Shown in pieces: positions 23,877-28,122 of a stretch of 28,122 nt of DNA (positions are counted from its first letter, which is position 1; each line of letters opens with the position of its first letter). The notes below the pieces were generated by a model that saw only the letters and a list, made by a program, of their open reading frames with translations, made no database searches and had not been told where the DNA came from. The DNA lies in contig DATKWS010000159.1 of the NCBI GenBank assembly GCA_035529435.1, positions 1-28,122 of the forward strand, in the 5' to 3' direction. Origin of the DNA: DATKWS01 sp035529435 (GTDB taxonomy: Bacteria > Krumholzibacteriota > Krumholzibacteriia > Krumholzibacteriales > Krumholzibacteriaceae). A program made the position numbers and the translations under genes.

Positions 23877-25214
23877 TTGAAACGGAGTCTCCGGATATTC
23901 GCTATCATACTGATCGTGGCGCTCTCCGGTACGCCGGCGCTCACGGCCGGCGACGGACGCGTCATGGTCATTCCCGTGAGCGGCGAGATTCAGCTCGGCC
24001 TCTCCCCCTTCGTGGAACGGGCCACCGCGGAGGCGGACGAGCAGGGGTACGATCTCATCATATACGAGATCAACACGTTCGGCGGCCGTCTCGATGCGGC
24101 TGTCATAATTCGGGACGCGATCATCGCCGCCGATGTGCCGACCATTGCATTCATCAACAAACGGGCCATCTCGGCGGGAGCCCTTATAACCCTCGCCGCC
24201 AACAAGATCTACATGCACCCCCAGTCCACCATAGGAGCCGCCGAACCGGTATCGATGGGGATCGGCGGCACCACCGGCGAGGTCAGCGAGAAGGTCGTAT
24301 CGTACTGGCGGACGGAGCTTCGGTCGACGGCCGAAAAGAACGATCGCCGGGGGGACGTCGCCGAGGCCTTCGCCGACAAGAGCATCGAGATCGAGGGGGT
24401 CGTCGAAGCGGGAAAGCTCCTCACCCTCACCACGAAACAGGCTCTCAATCTCGGCATTGCCGACGCAACGGCCGAGTCGATCCAGGAGATTCTCGAGCTC
24501 GAGGGCCTGAAAGGTGCGAAGATCACAACCGCCGGCATGAACGCGGCGGAGAGGATGGCCGGATTCCTGACGCAGGGACTCGTGAGCAGCCTGCTGCTGA
24601 CGTTGGCGCTCCTCGGTATCTTCTTCGAGATAAAGACGCCGGGATTCGGGGCTCCCGGAATCATCGCCCTGGTCGCGCTCGCGCTCTTCTTCGGGAGTCA
24701 CTACCTCGTGCATCTGGCGGGCTGGGGCGAGGTGATCCTCTTCGTATTCGGTGCGGTCATGCTGCTCGTTGAGATATTCCTGATACCGGGATTCGGCATC
24801 GTCGGTACGCTGGGCATTCTCGCCATCGTCACGAGTCTCTACCTGAGCCTGATCGGGCGCTTCGTGCATCCGAACGATTTCGTTTCCGGCGCAAAGGTTT
24901 TGGCGCTCGCATTTGTCGTCTCGTTCATCGTGATGCTGGTCGCGCTGCGATTCCTGCCGAAATTCACTCCGTTCCAGCGGCTCGTCCTGAAGACGACCGA
25001 AGCAGAAGCGGAAGGGTACCGCTCATCCCCCGCGACCTACGCGGCGCTCGAAGGGCGGGAAGGGATCGCCCTCACGATGCTGCGGCCCGCCGGAACGGCG
25101 ATCATCGACGGGGGAAAATTCTCCGTCGTGACGGAGGGTGATTTCATAGAGAAGAATTCTAGGATCCGCGTGGACAAGATAGAGGGATATCGAATTGTCG
25201 TTACAAAGGTCTGA
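23877..25214 (+). CDS. NfeD-family membrane serine protease (ClpP-like, NfeD1b type)
   Basis: The 445 residues start with a signal segment, followed by a ClpP-class protease domain (about 27-215), four or so membrane helices (about 232-380) and a C-terminal NfeD OB-like domain (about 390-445). Catalytic candidates are Ser99 in AISAGALITLAA and Lys139 in VSEKVVSY, with the oxyanion-type motif NTFGG (66-70); this Ser-Lys dyad is known from archaeal stomatin-specific homologues. Translation starts at TTG 23877, with AGGAGG eight bases upstream. The next gene encodes a flotillin, and NfeD proteins are coupled to flotillins or stomatins in most bacteria, where they are thought to act together in membrane domains. 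The substrate is unknown. Confidence 0.94.
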   Translation: MKRSLRIFAIILIVALSGTPALTAGDGRVMVIPVSGEIQLGLSPFVERATAEADEQGYDLIIYEINTFGGRLDAAVIIRDAIIAADVPTIAFINKRAISAGALITLAANKIYMHPQSTIGAAEPVSMGIGGTTGEVSEKVVSYWRTELRSTAEKNDRRGDVAEAFADKSIEIEGVVEAGKLLTLTTKQALNLGIADATAESIQEILELEGLKGAKITTAGMNAAERMAGFLTQGLVSSLLLTLALLGIFFEIKTPGFGAPGIIALVALALFFGSHYLVHLAGWGEVILFVFGAVMLLVEIFLIPGFGIVGTLGILAIVTSLYLSLIGRFVHPNDFVSGAKVLALAFVVSFIVMLVALRFLPKFTPFQRLVLKTTEAEAEGYRSSPATYAALEGREGIALTMLRPAGTAIIDGGKFSVVTEGDFIEKNSRIRVDKIEGYRIVVTKV

Positions 25215-25252
25215 GTTCAAAACGTATCGTTTCATGGAAAGGTAGGGAGACG

Positions 25253-26251
25253 ATGTCACTATCGGGAATCGGCCTGTTTTTCATTGTATTCGGGATCATC
25301 ATACTGATCCTGCTCTTCTTCTATTTCGTGCCGATCGGTCTCTGGATCACGGCCTACTTCTCCGGCGTGAAGGTCCGGATATTCAGGGATCTGATCGGGA
25401 TGCGCCTCCGCAAGGTGCCACCCCTCCGGATCATACGCCCGAAGATCGCCGCGACCAAGGCGGGGATCGATGTCGAGATCGACAAGATGGAGGCCCACTA
25501 CCTCGCCGGCGGCAATGTACAGAATGTGATCAACGCCCTGATCTCCGCCAACAAGGCGAATATCAATCTTGATTTCGAACGCGCAACGGCGATCGACCTC
25601 GCTGGCAGGGACGTGCTCGAGGCGGTCAAGATGAGCGTGAATCCGAAGGTGATTGTTACGCCGATGATCACTGCCGTCGCGATGGACGGCATACAGGTCC
25701 GGGCGACGAGCAGGGTCACCGTCCGGGCGAATATCGAACGTCTCGTCGGAGGCGCCGGTGAAGAGACGGTCATCGCGCGCGTCGGCGAAGGGATCGTCAC
25801 GACGATCGGCTCGGCCACCTCACACAAGAAGGTACTCGAAAATCCGGACCGGATATCGAAGACGGTGCTGGAGAAAGGTCTCGACTCGGGAACGGCCTTC
25901 GAGATTCTCTCGATCGACATCGCCGATGTCGATGTCGGGGCGAATATCGGCGCCAAGCTCCAGGCCGATCAGGCCGAGGCGGACAAGCGTATCGCCCAGG
26001 CCAAGGCCGAGGAGCGGCGCGCGCTGGCGGTCGCGATCGAACAGGAGATGAAGGCACGTGTGGTCGAGATGCGGGCCAAGGTTGTCGAGGCCGAAGCGGA
26101 GATCCCCCGTGCAATCTCCGAGGCGTTCCGCCAGGGCAACCTCGGGATCATGGATTACTACAACCTGCGCAATATACAGGCCGATACCGACATGCGTAAG
26201 TCGATCGCGCAGCCTGGAAAAGAGCAACGGCCCGGACAGTGCAAGGAGTAG
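25253..26251 (+). CDS. floA: Flotillin-like membrane scaffold protein FloA
   Basis: These 332 residues match FloA (YqfA) in length and layout. An N-terminal hydrophobic hairpin (about 5-35) is followed by an SPFH domain (about 60-220) with IGMRLRKVPPLRIIRPKI, VTPMITAVAMDGIQV and ARVGEGIVTTIGSA. A charged Glu/Ala-rich coiled coil (about 225-290) and a short tail end the protein. Flotillins oligomerise at the cytoplasmic membrane and organise protein-lipid domains. AGGGAG precedes ATG 25253. The gene lies 38 bases after nfeD, the arrangement known from Bacillus yqeZ-yqfA, and its stop TAG overlaps the Shine-Dalgarno of the next gene. Confidence 0.95.
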   Translation: MSLSGIGLFFIVFGIIILILLFFYFVPIGLWITAYFSGVKVRIFRDLIGMRLRKVPPLRIIRPKIAATKAGIDVEIDKMEAHYLAGGNVQNVINALISANKANINLDFERATAIDLAGRDVLEAVKMSVNPKVIVTPMITAVAMDGIQVRATSRVTVRANIERLVGGAGEETVIARVGEGIVTTIGSATSHKKVLENPDRISKTVLEKGLDSGTAFEILSIDIADVDVGANIGAKLQADQAEADKRIAQAKAEERRALAVAIEQEMKARVVEMRAKVVEAEAEIPRAISEAFRQGNLGIMDYYNLRNIQADTDMRKSIAQPGKEQRPGQCKE

Positions 26252-26256
26252 TCCCC

Positions 26257-26844
26257 ATGGGTGAAGGCCTTATCGGTCTTATTATATTCATCGTCGTCCT
26301 CAACGTTCTCGGACGGATTCTGAAGGCCGTGACCTCAGCGGCGCGCTCCGGTACCCAGCAGGCGCAGCAACAGCAAAAGGCGCCGCCGCAGCGGACCAGG
26401 GAACAGCAGATCCTCGATGAACTGTTCGAGCTCGAACGCGAGCGATCGGAGGAAGCAATCGAGGAGGGGGAATTGATCGAGGCGGCTGCGGTTGCAGAAT
26501 CCGCGTTCCCCGAGCAGGCAGCCGGTTTCGAGGATAGATCAAAACCGGGAGACTTTGCCCAGTGGGCGGATGAGCAGTTCGAGAAATCCACTCCGGTCGA
26601 TACCTACGAGTACCGTGAGGCGATCGAGACTTCACCGGTCATCGATGAGACCACTGCTGTTTCCGAGGGCGCATCTGCATGGACGAGAACCGCGGCACCG
26701 GCGCGGAAGGGGGCGGTCCCCCCCGACGCGATCCAGCAGATGCTCGGCGACGCATCATCGCTTCGGACGGCGGTCCTTCTCTCCGTGATCCTCGGACCCT
26801 GCCGGGCACGTAACCGGAACCGCCGGGGAGACCGGATCGTTTAA
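26257..26844 (+). CDS. Uncharacterised membrane protein, third gene of the nfeD-floA operon
   Basis: A 195-residue protein I cannot assign to a family. One N-terminal membrane helix (about 4-22, GLIGLIIFIVVLNVLG) is followed by a Gln-rich stretch (about 34-42) and a long acidic, low-complexity cytoplasmic region rich in Glu. A short conserved-looking C-terminal block (about 160-187, with IQQMLGDASSLRTAVLLSVI) may be a docking segment. I chose ATG 26257 because AAGGAG lies eight bases before it, inside the floA stop region; a GTG at 26239 would overlap floA. The five-base gap to floA and the membrane anchor suggest that it works with the flotillin/NfeD pair. Function is unknown. Confidence 0.85.
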   Translation: MGEGLIGLIIFIVVLNVLGRILKAVTSAARSGTQQAQQQQKAPPQRTREQQILDELFELERERSEEAIEEGELIEAAAVAESAFPEQAAGFEDRSKPGDFAQWADEQFEKSTPVDTYEYREAIETSPVIDETTAVSEGASAWTRTAAPARKGAVPPDAIQQMLGDASSLRTAVLLSVILGPCRARNRNRRGDRIV

Positions 26845-26864
26845 TCGATTCTCCGTGGCGTTTC

Positions 26865-26879
26865 GACGCGGATCGATCG
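26865..26879. repeat. 15-base direct repeat, copy 1 (before the tRNA-Leu promoter)
   Basis: GACGCGGATCGATCG occurs here and exactly again at 26956-26970, 91 bases apart, flanking the tRNA-Leu promoter. Part of it (GATCGATC) is itself palindromic. Confidence 0.6.
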
Positions 26880-26894
26880 CGCTGTATCGTTGGC

Positions 26895-26923
26895 TTGCAT
26901 GGGCCGACAGAATTAGATATCAT
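26895..26923 (+). promoter_or_regulatory. Promoter of tRNA-Leu
   Basis: TTGCAT (26895-26900), a 17-base spacer and TATCAT (26918-26923) would start RNA near 26930, about 42 bases before the mature tRNA. Confidence 0.5.
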
Positions 26924-26955
26924 ACTGATCCCCGCGTTATCCGCCCGGAATGCGT

Positions 26956-26970
26956 GACGCGGATCGATCG
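26956..26970. repeat. 15-base direct repeat, copy 2 (at the tRNA-Leu 5' end)
   Basis: Exact second copy of GACGCGGATCGATCG; it ends one base before the first base of the mature tRNA. Confidence 0.6.
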
Positions 26971-26971
26971 T

Positions 26972-27059
26972 GCCGGAGTGGTGAAATTGGTAGACGCAGG
27001 GGACTCAAAATCCCCCGGAGCTTTGCTTCATGCGGGTTCGACTCCCGCCTCCGGCACCA
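26972..27059 (+). tRNA. tRNA-Leu (CAA)
   Basis: An 88-base tRNA with a long variable arm, as for leucine, and an encoded CCA end. The acceptor stem GCCGGAG/CTCCGGC is perfect. The anticodon loop CTCAAAA gives CAA (27006-27008), reading UUG. The T-arm GCGGG-TTCGACT-CCCGC is perfect. The D-arm carries the GTGGTGAAATTGG pattern typical of bacterial leucine tRNAs. Confidence 0.97.
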
Positions 27060-27218
27060 TTAAAAACCGAGAGATTGAAGCGTTTCCTGGACGCAATGGA
27101 TACATCCGCTCTTTCCGCCCGGAAGATCAACACGAAAATTATCGAGGACGTGAAAAACTTCTACGGCGGAGCCCCCCAGCGCGACGATATGACCATGGTC
27201 GTTATCAAGGCGATATGA
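27060..27218 (+). pseudogene. Remnant: C-terminal tail of a SpoIIE/RsbU-type PP2C phosphatase
   Basis: Immediately after the tRNA CCA end, a frame encodes about 50 residues that look like the last segment of a SpoIIE/RsbU-type phosphatase: ERLKRFLDAMD, a helix, IIEDVKNFYGG and the metal-site motif APQRDDMTMVVIKAI before TGA. In intact proteins this lies at the very end of a domain of about 200 residues. Upstream, the frame runs into the tRNA, so the rest of the gene is missing. There is no Shine-Dalgarno or start in a sensible place. It is probably a relic left when the tRNA region was rearranged. Confidence 0.7.
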
Positions 27219-27236
27219 TGTATAAAGGAAGCGGAT

Positions 27237-27326
27237 TCATTCCACCGGCTTCGAGCTGCGGAACACCGGGCCGCCGCGCATTCCGGCGAACAGGTACCCG
27301 TCCGGATCGAACGCCAGGCAGTGATA
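27237..27326 (-). pseudogene. Remnant: tail of a beta-propeller/BNR-like secreted protein
   Basis: On the minus strand the frame ending at TGA 27239-27237 reads LAFDPDGYLFAG and GGPVFRSSKP. This is a typical last blade of a BNR or two-component-regulator-type beta-propeller. The segment is about 28 residues and abuts the stop codon of the sorting-domain gene (27330-27328) in a different frame. The remainder of the propeller is absent. It could be a relic of a deleted gene. Confidence 0.55.
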
Positions 27327-27327
27327 T

Positions 27328-28122
27328 TTACCGTAGCAGCACCATTTTCCTTGTTTTATTCATTCCTCCCGCGTCGATGCGGTAGAAATAGACGCCGCTG
27401 GCGACGGGATTCCCCCGTCCGTCCGTCCCGTCCCACATCACCGTGTGCCTGCCCGCCGCGTACCGTCGATTCGCCAGCGTTCCGATCCTCTCGCCGGCCG
27501 CATTGTACACCGCGAGGCCGACATGACAGGCATGGGAGATCGAGAATGAAATCGACGTGACGGGGTTGAATGGATTGGGGAAGTTTTGTTCCAGCGCCAC
27601 GCGGTACGGCGGCAATGCGGCCGACGGCTCCACCGCGGTGACCGCACCGCGTATTTCCGCCATCATCCAATCCGCGTTCTCCGGTGTTATCAAAACGTGC
27701 TCCTGATTCTCCACCGGGTAGTATATCGTATCGAACGGCGTCCGCGACATCGGATCGGGATCACCGGCGATGTCGTGGAACAGGTCGCCGGTATCGAAAT
27801 CGAGCGCGCTGACGGTCGGTATGAAGCAGTGGACGTCGCGGAGCGCGACGATGTCCCCGTATGGGGCCTCGGTCGAATCCATCTGCGCCATCGAGGCACG
27901 CGTCCCGCCGGGAGCGCAATCGTATGCCTGCGTCCCTGAAACGGTGACGGACATCTCGTCGTCGGGGAACGGCCATATCATATCGATGAGTCCGTCGAAT
28001 ACGATATGCTCCGTGCCGCCCGGCACGGCCCACACGTTGCCGACGATATCGACGAGCAGGCTGTTGTATTCGTACGAGAGAATCTGCTCTCCCGGCGCAA
28101 ATCCCTGCCCGATGGTCGATCC
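27328..28122 (-). CDS. Secreted protein C-terminus with FlgD/type IX-like sorting domain; 5' end beyond window
   Basis: The frame stays open to the right edge, so only the last 264 residues are seen. The final 85 or so form a FlgD-Ig-like C-terminal domain: FPNPFNPVTSISFSI, then AVYNAAGERI, GRHTVMWDGTDGRGNPVASG and VYFYRIDAG before KMVLLR. Such domains end extracellular proteins in FCB bacteria and serve as type IX secretion or surface-anchoring signals. The part before it (VFDGLIDMIWPFPDDEM and so on) is acidic, matches nothing I recognise, and may belong to a larger ectodomain. A PorV-like gene is present at 13183-14229. The first visible GTG (28035) is internal, not a start. Confidence 0.85.
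   Translation of the reverse strand, partial: GSTIGQGFAPGEQILSYEYNSLLVDIVGNVWAVPGGTEHIVFDGLIDMIWPFPDDEMSVTVSGTQAYDCAPGGTRASMAQMDSTEAPYGDIVALRDVHCFIPTVSALDFDTGDLFHDIAGDPDPMSRTPFDTIYYPVENQEHVLITPENADWMMAEIRGAVTAVEPSAALPPYRVALEQNFPNPFNPVTSISFSISHACHVGLAVYNAAGERIGTLANRRYAAGRHTVMWDGTDGRGNPVASGVYFYRIDAGGMNKTRKMVLLR

Noticed and set aside
23742..24869. 375-codon minus-strand open frame opposite nfeD
   Set aside because: It is a shadow of the NfeD protease; its sequence is low-complexity and charged.

Overview
The window looks like a high-GC chromosomal segment from a Gram-negative bacterium of the FCB superphylum or a nearby candidate phylum (Krumholzibacteriota- or Latescibacterota-like). This is inferred from a PorV/PorQ-type outer-membrane protein, a secreted protein with a C-terminal FlgD/type IX-like sorting domain, a GlmU-like acyltransferase of the Bacteroidota type, and a 31-residue bS22/COX24-type basic peptide. 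Coding density is high, most genes lie on the minus strand, and there is no phage, insertion sequence or CRISPR array.

Layout, left to right. Positions 1-1124 hold a truncated TPR protein (-). Positions 1268-5054 hold a purine operon purN-purH-guaA (-) behind a structured leader. Positions 5248-8501 hold a reduced ComEC-like channel and a GAF-GGDEF diguanylate cyclase (-). Positions 8805-10649 hold an MltD-like lytic transglycosylase with LysM repeats (+), whose stop codon overlaps that of the convergent glgC. Positions 10646-14229 hold two tandem ADP-glucose pyrophosphorylase paralogues and a PorV-like protein (-). Positions 14428-19471 hold a signalling block (-): a REC-GAF-PAS-histidine kinase, an NtrC-type sigma-54 activator and a second activator with a degenerate receiver. 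Positions 19601-20595 hold a PilZ protein, the bS22-like peptide and an HU/IHF protein (-). A 651-base gene-free stretch with repeats follows.

Positions 21247-23638 hold a methyltetrahydrofolate methyltransferase of the AcsE/MetH pterin-domain family, a GlmU-like protein and tRNA-Ala(GGC) (-). Positions 23877-26844 hold an NfeD protease, flotillin FloA and an uncharacterised membrane protein (+). Positions 26972-27059 hold tRNA-Leu(CAA) (+), followed by the tail fragments of two broken genes and then the C-terminal part of a secreted protein (-) that runs off the right edge.

Themes: de novo purine synthesis; c-di-GMP signalling (cyclase and PilZ receptor); sigma-54 transcription control; glycogen precursor synthesis with a probably specialised second GlgC subunit; and membrane-domain organisation by NfeD/flotillin plus a third protein. 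The best candidates for something new are the third gene of the nfeD-floA operon, the divergent GlgC pair, the Cys-rich sensor kinase, the repeat-bearing gap at 20.6-21.2 kb, and the gene-remnant scar beside tRNA-Leu. I see no clearly new defence or mobile system.
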